Shown here: positions 1 to 8,804 of the stretch, in pieces
How the letters are laid out: the number at the start of each line of letters is the position of its first letter
How positions within the stretch are numbered: position 1 is the first letter of the stretch
DNA from: Phycisphaerae bacterium
GTDB lineage: Bacteria; Planctomycetota; Phycisphaerae; UBA1845
NCBI GenBank assembly: GCA_029260115.1
Contig: JAJDDW010000008.1
Span: forward strand, 1-64,000
Reading direction: 5' to 3'
DNA length: 64,000 bases
The notes under the pieces: model-generated
What the model was told of the DNA's origin: nothing
Databases searched by the model: none
Seen by the model: only the letters and a program-made list of their open reading frames with translations
Program-made: the position numbers and the translations under genes

Positions 1-1155
1 TACCCTGGACATTTTCCCGCCTATTTGCACACGCCCAGGACCAACCACCCTAGCCGGAAATCCAACACGTTTGTTATCAACCGATCGAACGGTAATAGTC
101 TCGCCTATGTACCCGCTCTCGCTGGCCTTGGCGGCGGTCACAACGCTGACACCACCGGATATTGAAGTCAGCCGAACGAGCTGCCCCCGCGTCACCAGTG
201 GTACTGATTCCAGCATCGCAGGCATCACCAGCGTCCCCCGAGAAATAAATCGATTGGCCCGAAAACCAATCGCTTGGCTCGCCTTGTCTAGCACGTCATG
301 ATCCAACTCCGTTACCACTATAGGCACGTTTTCGACATCCATAGCTTGAATCGTAGCTTTAGCATTGATGGCTCGTTTTGTAGACAACAAAGATCGCGTC
401 AACGTAACATTGACCGCCATTGGAATTGTTTGAATTAGTTTTGAACCGGCAACAACGTCTACCCGAACCGACGTCAAACCGATCATCGCTTTGGATGAAC
501 GTGAAATACGAAATTGATAACTAGGCCCACTAAGCCCCAGCATTTGTTCGCTATGCTTATCGAATAGTACACTTACAATCCCGTGGTAGGATTCCAATTC
601 CTTCTGGAAAAACTCGACCACTGCCTGCCGTAGCGTGCCGTCAGGATTCGAAGAAACAAAACTTTTGTCGTCAGTCACTTCAAACGGCGTATTCGCTCGC
701 ACATTCGTCTTAGCTGGTACCGGCACCATATCTGGCGTTGTCAAATCATGAGATAGTGGTAAAGCTTTCGTTGCGGCGGGAGAATTCGCAATCATCCGCG
801 ACACTTGACAGCGCGTTGCTCCGTGAATGGTTAGCTGGGCAAAATTTACGCCTTGGTTGCGCAGCGCATCGCGAATCGTTCTTAGTAGGATAACATCAGT
901 TTTACCAGGCTGTGGCGCGCTGGCAACGACCAATTCGGACAGATGAAGACCTTGTGACACAGGAAAACCAGACAAAGACGCAACGTCGTTCAATCGCACT
1001 TCGTCACTGGTCACGACAGCTGAATCATAAGTACGAATACTGCCTGCGTACCCAGGCCGTACCAATAGCGCCCCACACACCACTGCCATTACTGCGACTC
1101 GAAGCACAACGCCTCGATTCTTAATTGTCGTCATCATGTCACTATGACAAACCAT
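1..1155 (-). CDS. flgA: Flagellar P-ring assembly chaperone FlgA (3' end cut by window edge)
   Basis: The minus frame is open from 1155 to the left edge, so the C-terminus lies outside. The protein begins with a signal peptide (basic start, hydrophobic VLRVAVMAVVCGALLV, then a GYAGS cleavage region). The C-terminal part has the SAF-like features of FlgA, including the VTRGQLVRL stretch and the GYIGETITVRS segment. FlgA is a periplasmic chaperone for assembly of the FlgI P-ring. The start at 1155 is chosen because GCGAGG lies 8 bases upstream. ATGs at 1173, 1137 and 1134 are in frame but have poorer ribosome sites. It follows flgG by about 95 bases in the same direction, as in many flagellar operons. 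The family call is from motifs and operon context. Confidence 0.85.
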   Translation of the reverse strand, partial: MVCHSDMMTTIKNRGVVLRVAVMAVVCGALLVRPGYAGSIRTYDSAVVTSDEVRLNDVASLSGFPVSQGLHLSELVVASAPQPGKTDVILLRTIRDALRNQGVNFAQLTIHGATRCQVSRMIANSPAATKALPLSHDLTTPDMVPVPAKTNVRANTPFEVTDDKSFVSSNPDGTLRQAVVEFFQKELESYHGIVSVLFDKHSEQMLGLSGPSYQFRISRSSKAMIGLTSVRVDVVAGSKLIQTIPMAVNVTLTRSLLSTKRAINAKATIQAMDVENVPIVVTELDHDVLDKASQAIGFRANRFISRGTLVMPAMLESVPLVTRGQLVRLTSISGGVSVVTAAKASESGYIGETITVRSVDNKRVGFPARVVGPGRVQIGGKMSRV

Positions 1156-1249
1156 GTTGCAATCCTCGCTCATCTTTGGCCGCATCCTGCGCCATTTATT
1201 CGATGTTTGGCCAAACGCTATCCCGCGTCATGCCGCTATCACGTCACTA

Positions 1250-2059
1250 TTAGAACCTTCTTAAGTTCGCAACGATCTGCAGCGCCTCATCGGCGCTCTG
1301 AATCGTTTGACTATTAAGCTCAAAAGCCCGCTGCGTAGTGATCAAATCAATCAACTCACGAACGGGATCTACATTACTAAGTTCTAAAGTCCCCTGACTA
1401 ATGGCACCTAATCCGTCGGCCTGAGGCTCTGACGTAACCGCTGTGCCCGAACCTTCTGTTTCTCGATATAAATTCCTACCAATCGACGCGAGACCTTCAA
1501 CATTAACGAAACGTGCCAACTCAATTTGGCCGACGGTACTCAGCGTGCTAGAACCCTGCTGACGCACCTTAACCTCACCGTTTCTTCCAACTGTAATATC
1601 AAGCACGTCGTCGGGAATCGTAATTGGCGGCTCTAAAATCGCCCCGCCACTATCCCCTAGCACAACATTGCCATCTGCATTTCTTACAAAATTTCCCGCT
1701 CGTGTGTATGCGGTAATTTCATCGCCGTCATGAACCGTGGTGACCTGGAAAAAACCCTCACCCTCGATCATCCAATCGTACGGCTTATTGGTTGTATCCA
1801 CGGAGCCCTGTTCAAAATTCAACTGCGTACCAGAAACACGCACCCCTGTACCAACCAAAATACCATGAGGAATAGCCTCGTCGTTGGCATTAGGCACACC
1901 TGGCTCGCGTCGCACTTGATACAGCAAATCTTCAAAGTTGACGCGGGAGCGTTTGAAACTTTGGGTATTGATGTTGGCCAGGTTATTAGCCACGGCGTTT
2001 AGCTTCTCGTCGAGCGCCCGCATACCCGAAGCCGCAGAATGTAATGCCATAATAGCCAT
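1250..2059 (-). CDS. flgG: Flagellar distal rod protein FlgG
   Basis: 269 residues, close to the usual length of about 260. The N-terminus has the rod/hook signature (ALHSAASGM, then NNLANINT), and the C-terminus has the matching coiled segment (LSNVDPVRELIDLITTQRAFELNSQ). These two ends form the helical core of axial flagellar proteins; FlgG builds the distal rod. A good ribosome site (TAGGAG, 9 bases before ATG) supports the start at 2059. It lies 12 bases after flgF and upstream of flgA, so the three are probably one transcript. Sequence and context agree well. Confidence 0.95.
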   Translation of the reverse strand: MAIMALHSAASGMRALDEKLNAVANNLANINTQSFKRSRVNFEDLLYQVRREPGVPNANDEAIPHGILVGTGVRVSGTQLNFEQGSVDTTNKPYDWMIEGEGFFQVTTVHDGDEITAYTRAGNFVRNADGNVVLGDSGGAILEPPITIPDDVLDITVGRNGEVKVRQQGSSTLSTVGQIELARFVNVEGLASIGRNLYRETEGSGTAVTSEPQADGLGAISQGTLELSNVDPVRELIDLITTQRAFELNSQTIQSADEALQIVANLRRF

Positions 2060-2071
2060 GTACGATAACTC

Positions 2072-2839
2072 CTACGCAACACGTCCGACAGTCGTAACCG
2101 CCTGGCCGGTAGCTTGATCCTGTAATTGAATCATGGTGGCGTTCAACTGATACGCCCGCGTCGCCTCTATCATCGATGATAGGCCTTTGATCGCCGAAAA
2201 ATTGGAGCCTTCAATAGCCCCCGATCGCACAGAACCACTTATGGCTGACATATCTGTGTCAGTCGCGTCAAATATATTCTCTCCGACCTTACGCAGAGCC
2301 GACTCATCTTTAGGGGTAAACACACCGAGCTTAGCGACGACATTTATCCCCTGTCGAATCGTCCCATCATCCCCAATCCTTACGGGGCCACCTTCACTCG
2401 TGATCGTGATTGGACTTCCATCTTCGCCTAGCACGCGCCACTTTCCGTCGCCGCCCGACATCACCAATTCGCTTTCTTTATTGACGGTAAACTCGCCGTT
2501 CCGTGTATATTTTGTTTCATCGCCACTACGTACGGAGAAAAATCCTTCGCCTTGGATAGCCACGTCGAGTGGTTTTCTGGTATTTTCAACTGGACCTTGC
2601 GAAAAATCGATCGTGCTCTGTCGGACATTCAATCCGCCAGCAAGTCGGTCCAAAGTCGGATGCTTAAATCTCAGGCCACCCGCGTTCTCAACACTTTCGA
2701 TATCTCGCTGCATCACCATGGCTAAGTCTTGCTTAAACCCTGTAGTATTAGAATTAGCCATGTTATTGGCATGGACCGCCTGCCGGTGTTCGTTCACCTT
2801 CATGCCCGCCGCTGATAGCCAAAATCCGTATCCACTCAT
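2072..2839 (-). CDS. flgF: Flagellar proximal rod protein FlgF
   Basis: About 255 residues with the FlgF/FlgG family ends: MSGYGFWLSAAGM and HANNMANSNTTGFKQD at the N-terminus, and GAIEGSNFSAIKGLSSMIEATRAYQ at the C-terminus. The central GEGFFSV segment is also typical. The start is placed at ATG 2839, because that ATG overlaps the TGA of the upstream small ORF as ATGA, which suggests translational coupling. A GTG at 2851 is in frame but sits directly against the only GAGG. FlgF forms part of the proximal rod; assignment as FlgF rather than a second FlgG rests on sequence differences and gene order. Confidence 0.88.
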   Translation of the reverse strand: MSGYGFWLSAAGMKVNEHRQAVHANNMANSNTTGFKQDLAMVMQRDIESVENAGGLRFKHPTLDRLAGGLNVRQSTIDFSQGPVENTRKPLDVAIQGEGFFSVRSGDETKYTRNGEFTVNKESELVMSGGDGKWRVLGEDGSPITITSEGGPVRIGDDGTIRQGINVVAKLGVFTPKDESALRKVGENIFDATDTDMSAISGSVRSGAIEGSNFSAIKGLSSMIEATRAYQLNATMIQLQDQATGQAVTTVGRVA

Positions 2840-3045
2840 AGCGATTCGCACCCTCGTTCGATGGCCGAAACCCTGACAGACGCTGATGAATCAGATCCAA
2901 CGCCACCCAATTGCGAAGTGGCCAGCAACGTTTCGCTCACCGACATCGCAGCGCGAGCACGAACTAATGTTCCCAACGCACTCCAGTCCAACGCCATAAG
3001 CGGCTCACCGCTCGGTGTTTCATTCATCAGCTCATCACAACGCAT
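2836..3045 (-). CDS. Small hypothetical protein upstream of flgF
   Basis: A 69-residue ORF directly upstream of flgF. Its stop overlaps the flgF start as ATGA. The chosen ATG at 3045 has AGGGAG 7 bases upstream; an in-frame ATG at 3051 is too close to that site. The product starts MRCDELMNETPSGEP and is rich in Ser and Ala, with an amphipathic stretch (LVRARAAMSVSETLL). I do not recognise a family. It is the first gene after the sigma-54-like site near 3108-3122, so it may be a small flagellar regulator or secretion helper, but that is only inference from position. Confidence 0.5.
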   Translation of the reverse strand: MRCDELMNETPSGEPLMALDWSALGTLVRARAAMSVSETLLATSQLGGVGSDSSASVRVSAIERGCESL

Positions 3046-3107
3046 AGCCATGCTCCCTACAGCGAAGCATCACCATTGATGCACACCGCCGTCAGCGTCT
3101 AGCTATA

Positions 3108-3122
3108 ACAACCCCCGTGCCA
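3108..3122 (-). promoter_or_regulatory. Sigma-54-type -24/-12 promoter for the flagellar genes
   Basis: Read on the minus strand the site is TGGCAC, five bases (GGGGG), then TTGT, preceded by C and followed by TATAG. The sigma-54 consensus is YTGGCACG-N4-TTGCW, so only one core base differs (T for C in the -12 element). It points toward the small ORF at 3045 and flgF, with transcription expected to start near 3095 and a leader of about 50 bases. Sigma-54 control of middle flagellar genes is known in several phyla; its use here is inferred from the sequence. Confidence 0.65.
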
Positions 3123-3820
3123 GGATTCAGAAACCAAGGTAAAATTGTCGAATCCAAGCAACGCGAGATGGGATATAATCCATTTGTTTGCATAAGGTTA
3201 CAATCTTTCCACTAAATCACAGACTCACTCTCAATGGTTTTCCCAGTCTGTGAATTTTTGCGCAAGAAATGCATCACATACGTCGTTTGTGCGCGTCCTG
3301 ACCGATCGAAATGAGGCGTTTTATGTTCAATTACAATGCCAATTGATCAACAAAATTATCGCTCGTAGATCGACTCTAGCAGGCGGAAAGACTACCAAAC
3401 TTCTTAAGTTTCAATTCGTCGAGGATGCCTAAGTGATCGACTACAAATGCGATTTGATAAAAACCACCGACGCCCCCCGACATCAACTGACAGCCACAAT
3501 GAAATACAACGGCTATGCACCAGGATTTTTTGCCCGGTGTGACCGGCAGCATTCAGAAGGTTTCCAATCGCAATTCCTGCCCCACAGTGTAGTTTCCATC
3601 ATTATGGGCTACCGCGTGATTGTAACCAGAACGTTATTATACGTATTAAAGCCTTATTAACCCATATTTTCGATAAAAAACGAGCGAGAAACATGGCCAA
3701 TTTTCTAGAACGCGAACATTTTTCTTGGATCAGCGTTCGATTATGATAAAATGCCTAAACGAGCCAGCGTGAATCGTGATTCGTGACGCCTTATTGTAGT
3801 GCTTCGATAGAAATGGCCAC
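3123..3820. other. Intergenic region between divergent flagellar and kinase genes
   Basis: About 700 bases between a minus-strand operon and a plus-strand gene. It is A+T rich near 3180-3260 and 3640-3760. Two short plus-strand open frames (61 and 76 codons) occur but have no recognisable protein features and no clear ribosome sites. No RNA gene was recognised. The kinase promoter probably lies near 3720-3780, where TATGATAAAAT occurs, but no well-spaced -35 partner is convincing. Confidence 0.4.
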
Positions 3821-6700
3821 ATGAAAAACAATAACGAGAGCGACCCTACGTGGATATATATCAAGACACTTTATGAGAAGTGTTTTGATTTGCCGCCCGG
3901 GGAGCGCACTCACTTCCTACACAACCAATGTCAATCTGATTCTCGATTACGCGAAGAAGTTGAGTCACTCCTGGACATGAACGATGACGCAAACGACCCA
4001 AGGCCGGCATGTACTTCTTTATTTCAGCTACATTCATCGTCACACAGTCATGGTCATGAATGGATTGGCAAAGACATAGGCTCCTACCGAATTTTGAAAC
4101 TCATCGCCCGAGGGGGAATGGGTGCCGTATTCCTAGCCATGCGCCATGACGGATCCTACGATAAAAATGTCGCCATAAAATTGCTTGATCAAAAATTTGT
4201 TTCCGACCCGCAATTCCTCAAGCGTTTCAAGTGTGAACAACAAACCCTTGCCAACTTAGACCATCCAAACATTACCAAGCTGCTGGACGGGGGATTAACC
4301 ACAAACGACGTGCCCTACATCATCATGGAATATGTCGAGGGCGTGCGCATTGACAATTACTGCAGTAAGAACGCACTGTCTCAAACGCAACGATTACAAT
4401 TATTTTGCCTAGTTTGCTCAGCCGTTCAGTATGCGAATCAAAATTTAATTGTGCATAGAGACTTAAAACCAAGCAACATCCTCGTAGCGCCGGATGGCAC
4501 CCCCAAACTACTTGATTTTGGTATTTCCAAAGTTTTTGACCCTCAAGACCAGCTAAGCTCGGAGCTTACGCTTCCCGCTATGCGCATATTCACACCACGA
4601 TATGCCAGCCCTGAGCAGAGGTCTGGCCAATCCATGACTACCTTGTGCGATGTATTTTCTCTTGGCGTAATACTTTATGAACTATTAGTCGACGGTAAGC
4701 CTTTTACAGATTCTCCAGCAAATGATGACAGCAGCCATACGAATGAACGTAAGACGGACCCTATCCGACCTCGATCCATCGATAAATCATTCCCGGTGGA
4801 CCTGGAAACAATTTTACTCAAAGCTATTAGCCATGACCCGAAAGAGCGGTATCAAAGTGCTAGCGCCTTGTCAGAAGATGTGCAACGCTTCATTACGAAC
4901 CAGCCAATTCACGCCCGCACGCCTAGCCACCTGTATCAATTTCGTAAACTTGTCAGCCGGCATAAATGGACTTCAATAACCGTGGCCACTTTAGTCGTGT
5001 GCCTCATAGGATTATCCACCGGCATGACCATCCTCTACACCCAAGCGAATCAGGAAACGCGCAAGGCCAATGAGGTAGTAGACATTCTCGAAGGCATATT
5101 TACTAACCGATATTCAAATTGGTTTAGCCCTGAGAATTCTCACGTAGCCATTAACTTCAGAATAGCAGATGCCATCGAGTACGCGGAAAACTGCTTGAAT
5201 TCCGGCGCCCCTATGAACGTGTCCACCAGATTTAAATTACATCGTTTATTGGGCAAAGCGTTTTATCATATCCACGACGATCGTATTCGCGCGTTGCGAC
5301 ATCTGAAAGCGGCCCATGAACTGAATAGTCAACGATATAGCGCCCGACACCCCAAGATTGCAGAAAGCCTCATGAACCTAGGGTACTTGGAAACTTCACC
5401 CGATTTGAGAGTGCAGCATTTCCAACAGGCATACGCGATACGCAGAGACACCTTTGGCGAGGAAAACATAGACACCCTCATGGCCCGCCTCGAATGGGGA
5501 GGCGCATTGCTTGCCCAGGGAAACTTAGAGCTAGGCGAGTCCGCCACCAACGAAGGCATGGCCAAGCTCGAAATAATGGCTGGTTCAGATATCGAAATCT
5601 TTGGCCGTTGCCTTATTCGCGAAGGATCGAATTATATTAGTGGCGGCTTCCGAAAAAAGGGTGAAGCCGCGTTAACGAGAGCACTCAAATATAGCTACAA
5701 TACGAAAAACAAACTCACGTCAATCTCAGTTTTAACGGCCCTTTCTATGAACGCTTTTTTCCAAGGTGAATTAGACGTTGCCGAAGATTACGCAAGTCGC
5801 TCCGTCTCCGATCTTCGTCATGTAGTGGAAAAATACCACCCCGCTTCGGTAACTCCATTATGGTGGCTGGGACACTTGCTGTCATACAAAGGAAAGACTG
5901 AAGAAGCGATACCCATCTTGCAAGAATCATTGCTTATAGCCAGAGTCGCCTATGGCATTACCGGAAGTTTCTCCATCCGTCCCCTACAGGACCTAGCTGG
6001 CATTGAATGGGCCAACGGCGATTACGTCGAAGCCGAAAAGCATTTTCGAGAATTAGTTGAATTAACCAAGCGACATGAAAATCACATGCTATATGAATTC
6101 GGATTTCGTAACTCTTTAGCTGTCGTACTACGAGATGCCGGAAAGTACGACGAATCGCTACAATACTTCGAAGAATCGCACCGCCTCGCCCTACAACAAT
6201 ACGGCCCTTTTAGTTTGCGGACCGCGCGAGTAGAAAATAACATGGCCCGCCTACTATTACGCCGTGGCGACCTTGACCGAGCCGAACGGCTCATTCTTCG
6301 CGTGCTTGAGGTCAGAAACGCGGACTTAACTACCGATGTTTTCGACATCATAGAATCAAAAATGGTGTACGGCATGATTCTTACTAAAATGGGGCGATTA
6401 GAAGATGCAGAATGCCTACTACGTGACGCTTACAATAAAAGAGTGGGGTTATTTGCAGCCGACCACCGCCAAGTAGCCGAAGCTAAGATCGCATTAAGCG
6501 ACTGGCTAATTGCAGACGGTCAAATCGTCCAAGCCGAAAATTTATTAGAACAGAGCTTAAAATCACTTCAATCCCAGTACCCTGACCAACACGTCTTGAT
6601 TAGACTCGCCAAGCAATCCCTCGCATCCATCAATCGGAAAGCCCACGTTGCAGTTTCTAGCCAACCGCTGGAAAAATTATCTTATTCACTCAGCCGGTAG
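3821..6700 (+). CDS. Membrane Ser/Thr protein kinase with C-terminal TPR repeats
   Basis: 959 residues. The kinase domain spans about 86-360, with glycine loop ARGGMGAVF (97-105), ATP-binding Lys120, catalytic HRDLKPSN (Asp214), DFG at 232-234 and the SPEQR activation-end motif near 263. All key catalytic residues are present, so it should be active. One hydrophobic segment (about 385-407) predicts a membrane anchor. The rest, about 410-930, is a long array of tetratricopeptide-type repeats, predicted on the far side of the membrane. The N-terminal 80 residues resemble the linker found in planctomycete kinases of this kind. Substrate is unknown. It is alone in its direction, and the next gene converges 36 bases away. 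Confidence 0.9.
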   Translation: MKNNNESDPTWIYIKTLYEKCFDLPPGERTHFLHNQCQSDSRLREEVESLLDMNDDANDPRPACTSLFQLHSSSHSHGHEWIGKDIGSYRILKLIARGGMGAVFLAMRHDGSYDKNVAIKLLDQKFVSDPQFLKRFKCEQQTLANLDHPNITKLLDGGLTTNDVPYIIMEYVEGVRIDNYCSKNALSQTQRLQLFCLVCSAVQYANQNLIVHRDLKPSNILVAPDGTPKLLDFGISKVFDPQDQLSSELTLPAMRIFTPRYASPEQRSGQSMTTLCDVFSLGVILYELLVDGKPFTDSPANDDSSHTNERKTDPIRPRSIDKSFPVDLETILLKAISHDPKERYQSASALSEDVQRFITNQPIHARTPSHLYQFRKLVSRHKWTSITVATLVVCLIGLSTGMTILYTQANQETRKANEVVDILEGIFTNRYSNWFSPENSHVAINFRIADAIEYAENCLNSGAPMNVSTRFKLHRLLGKAFYHIHDDRIRALRHLKAAHELNSQRYSARHPKIAESLMNLGYLETSPDLRVQHFQQAYAIRRDTFGEENIDTLMARLEWGGALLAQGNLELGESATNEGMAKLEIMAGSDIEIFGRCLIREGSNYISGGFRKKGEAALTRALKYSYNTKNKLTSISVLTALSMNAFFQGELDVAEDYASRSVSDLRHVVEKYHPASVTPLWWLGHLLSYKGKTEEAIPILQESLLIARVAYGITGSFSIRPLQDLAGIEWANGDYVEAEKHFRELVELTKRHENHMLYEFGFRNSLAVVLRDAGKYDESLQYFEESHRLALQQYGPFSLRTARVENNMARLLLRRGDLDRAERLILRVLEVRNADLTTDVFDIIESKMVYGMILTKMGRLEDAECLLRDAYNKRVGLFAADHRQVAEAKIALSDWLIADGQIVQAENLLEQSLKSLQSQYPDQHVLIRLAKQSLASINRKAHVAVSSQPLEKLSYSLSR

Positions 6701-6735
6701 AGCGACGTGAGCAGGCTATTGTCCACCGCCCCCGT

Positions 6736-7776
6736 CTAGTGCCACAACCGCGTCATCGTCTTCGCCTGAACCGAAACCGGCGCGGACCACACCAGAAAAA
6801 ACATAGCCTCGCGCACCAGGCGCTGCCCGGGGTGCGAAGCCACATAGCCACTCCCCTTCAGCACATTCATAAGTGACAGCGCCAGCCGGGACACCAAATC
6901 GTTCACCTCAACGCGCACATCCATCGCCGGCACTTCCGCTGCGGGATCATTTAACGAATTCGCGGCCTGATAAAAACGGTGTCGGACTTGTTCATATCGC
7001 TGTAAAATTGAACCCTCAACAATCTCAGCCAGTGCTGACGATTTCTTTGTCAAAGTCTGGCACAAATCCAGCAGCGCCCCAGCCATGCCCATACCGCAAC
7101 TTGATACGGTCATCGACTTAACCGTCGAACGCCGACCTAGCGCCTTTTCCATAGGTCCGCGCATGAGTTCGTTTCGGGTAACGCGCAATCCTTCACAGCG
7201 AACGGCGCTGGTCAAAGTACCCGTCAATGCCATCAATTCGATAGGTTCCTCAACCACCACACCATCACTTTCAGCATCAACACAGGCCAAGAATTGCTGT
7301 TTATCAGGCAACACAGCCCCACCCACGATATAGTCCGCGTGCCGTGCACTTGTCACCCAAGGCATGACTCCGGCCATCAGGAAATCATCACCATCAGCAA
7401 CGGCTCCCATCGCTGGCACCCCGCCTTGGCGAGAGGTTGTCAGTTGACTAATACCAACAGTGGCGAGCGCGTCGCCATCAGACAGTCGTGGTAAGAGCAA
7501 TTCGGCTAATTTCGCGTTATCGCAATCGACAAGAAGCTCGCAGGCCCCGTCATGCTGGGTGAGAATCAGCGCCGTACCCATATGACCACGGGCAACAGCC
7601 TCGTAAATCTGCACCCGCTCGACCGGACTCGCCCCCATGCCCCCGAATTGCGTAGGAATCGAATTACCAAAGAGCTTCCTTATTTTAATTATTTCCAACA
7701 CCTCCGCTGGCCAATGGGTCTCATCGAGACCGGCCGCTACAGTTTGAATTTCCACTGTAAGCCGCTTAATATCCAT
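6736..7776 (-). CDS. Acyl-CoA dehydrogenase-like flavoprotein
   Basis: About 346 residues with acyl-CoA dehydrogenase fold signatures: an N-terminal helical part ending IPTQFGGMG, a central beta domain (LATVGISQLTTS, then FLMAGVMPWVTSARHADYIVGGA) and a C-terminal helical domain. These enzymes use FAD to form alpha,beta-unsaturated acyl-CoA. The catalytic glutamate is not obvious by eye and the sequence is divergent, so substrate and even activity are uncertain. The start is placed at ATG 7776 (MDIKRL); an ATG at 7818 is in frame. No electron-transfer flavoprotein genes are adjacent. It converges with the kinase gene and diverges from the lipoprotein gene. Confidence 0.7.
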   Translation of the reverse strand: MDIKRLTVEIQTVAAGLDETHWPAEVLEIIKIRKLFGNSIPTQFGGMGASPVERVQIYEAVARGHMGTALILTQHDGACELLVDCDNAKLAELLLPRLSDGDALATVGISQLTTSRQGGVPAMGAVADGDDFLMAGVMPWVTSARHADYIVGGAVLPDKQQFLACVDAESDGVVVEEPIELMALTGTLTSAVRCEGLRVTRNELMRGPMEKALGRRSTVKSMTVSSCGMGMAGALLDLCQTLTKKSSALAEIVEGSILQRYEQVRHRFYQAANSLNDPAAEVPAMDVRVEVNDLVSRLALSLMNVLKGSGYVASHPGQRLVREAMFFLVWSAPVSVQAKTMTRLWH

Positions 7777-7842
7777 AGCCTGTGTCCATCTGTGACTGCC
7801 GAACGTATCATGAACCATATGTTGACACCCAATGTTAGATCG

Positions 7843-8301
7843 ATGTCGCGTAAAGCGACAGTTACCGCGAGCCTAGCCCTATCGGCCATCATTCTAACGA
7901 GCAGCATAGGATGCATCGAAATAGCCTTACTGCTTCAGGGCGCTCTCCCTCCCGTTGGTAGCATGAATGGGGACGAAACCGATAATCCTCCCATCGACGG
8001 TGACCCCATTGATGAGCCGACCAGCCCGCCATCAGTCGTGTTGCGGGCCTCCAACGCGAATCCTACTGTGGGCGAACAGCTCTTTCTTACATGCGACGTA
8101 GATGGGCAGGCTCCGACTGGCACACAATACTCGTTTTCAGACCCATCTGGCCGGTTAATTCAAAGCCGATCCAGCAGCGTGGCTAGCCTGACAATCAGCG
8201 AAAGCGACGTGAGCGTTCAGTTTCAGTTTAGCTGCTCAGCCACCTTCCCAGATGGCACAAACAGCGATTCCGGCACCATATCGGTCATCCCGTCTGGGTG
8301 A
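7843..8301 (+). CDS. Predicted lipoprotein with Ig-like domain
   Basis: About 152 residues. MSRKATVTASLALSAIIL followed by TSSIGC is a lipoprotein signal with the acylated Cys at residue 24. A linker rich in Asp and Pro follows, then a domain of about 85 residues with the strand pattern of an immunoglobulin/PKD-like fold (NPTVGEQLFLTCDV, FSCSATFPDGTNSDSG), ending in VIPSG. Starts at 7810 or 7819 are also possible; 7843 gives the best signal peptide. Function unknown; probably an envelope binding or adhesion protein. It stands alone between a divergent gene and rplU. Confidence 0.65.
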   Translation: MSRKATVTASLALSAIILTSSIGCIEIALLLQGALPPVGSMNGDETDNPPIDGDPIDEPTSPPSVVLRASNANPTVGEQLFLTCDVDGQAPTGTQYSFSDPSGRLIQSRSSSVASLTISESDVSVQFQFSCSATFPDGTNSDSGTISVIPSG

Positions 8302-8486
8302 TGGGTGAGCTGGCCATTCGACGCGCTAGCTTGACTCGAAAGTCTATTGACACTGAGGACCATATCCGCGACACTGCGGGGCTAGGACTTGCTGGTTGGA
8401 TTACAATCGGCAGGTGGTTCACTACCGGCTAATAGGCCTTTTGTCGGCTAGCTGGCTTTGAAATTTAGAGCAATGGAGTTCTAGCG

Positions 8487-8804
8487 GTGTACGCAATAAT
8501 CAGTGACGGTTCTCATCAGTATCGAGTCGAAGAAGGCATGACGTTAGAGGTCCAGCGAAAAGACCTCACCGAGGACCAGAAAACGATCGATTTCGATCGC
8601 GTACTCGTGGTTGGCGATATTGAAGGCGGAGTTAAGATTGGCGCCCCCACTGTCGAAGGTGCCGTTGTTACCGCGTCCATCGTTCGGGAATTGAAAGCCG
8701 ACAAAATCATCGTACAAAAATTCCGCCGCCGTAAAGGCTATGCCGTAAAGCAAGGTCATCGCCAAAAGCACCTGCAAATTAAAGTCCAGACGATAACCCA
8801 CTAA
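8487..8804 (+). CDS. rplU: 50S ribosomal protein L21
   Basis: 105 residues, the normal length. The N-terminus (MYAIISDGSHQYRV) and C-terminal signature (FRRRKGYAVKQGHRQKHLQIKV) are diagnostic of L21, which binds 23S rRNA in the large subunit. The start codon is GTG, with GGAG about 9 bases upstream. In most bacteria rpmA (L27) follows at once; here the next 680 bases contain no such gene, so rpmA must lie elsewhere. Confidence 0.97.
   Translation: MYAIISDGSHQYRVEEGMTLEVQRKDLTEDQKTIDFDRVLVVGDIEGGVKIGAPTVEGAVVTASIVRELKADKIIVQKFRRRKGYAVKQGHRQKHLQIKVQTITH

Noticed and set aside
2187-2876. Long plus-strand open frame opposite flgF
   Set aside because: It is antisense to a well-supported flagellar gene and has no recognisable protein features.
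3250-3660. Two consecutive short plus-strand open frames
   Set aside because: No ribosome site, no recognisable protein features, and they lie in the A+T-rich promoter gap between divergent genes.
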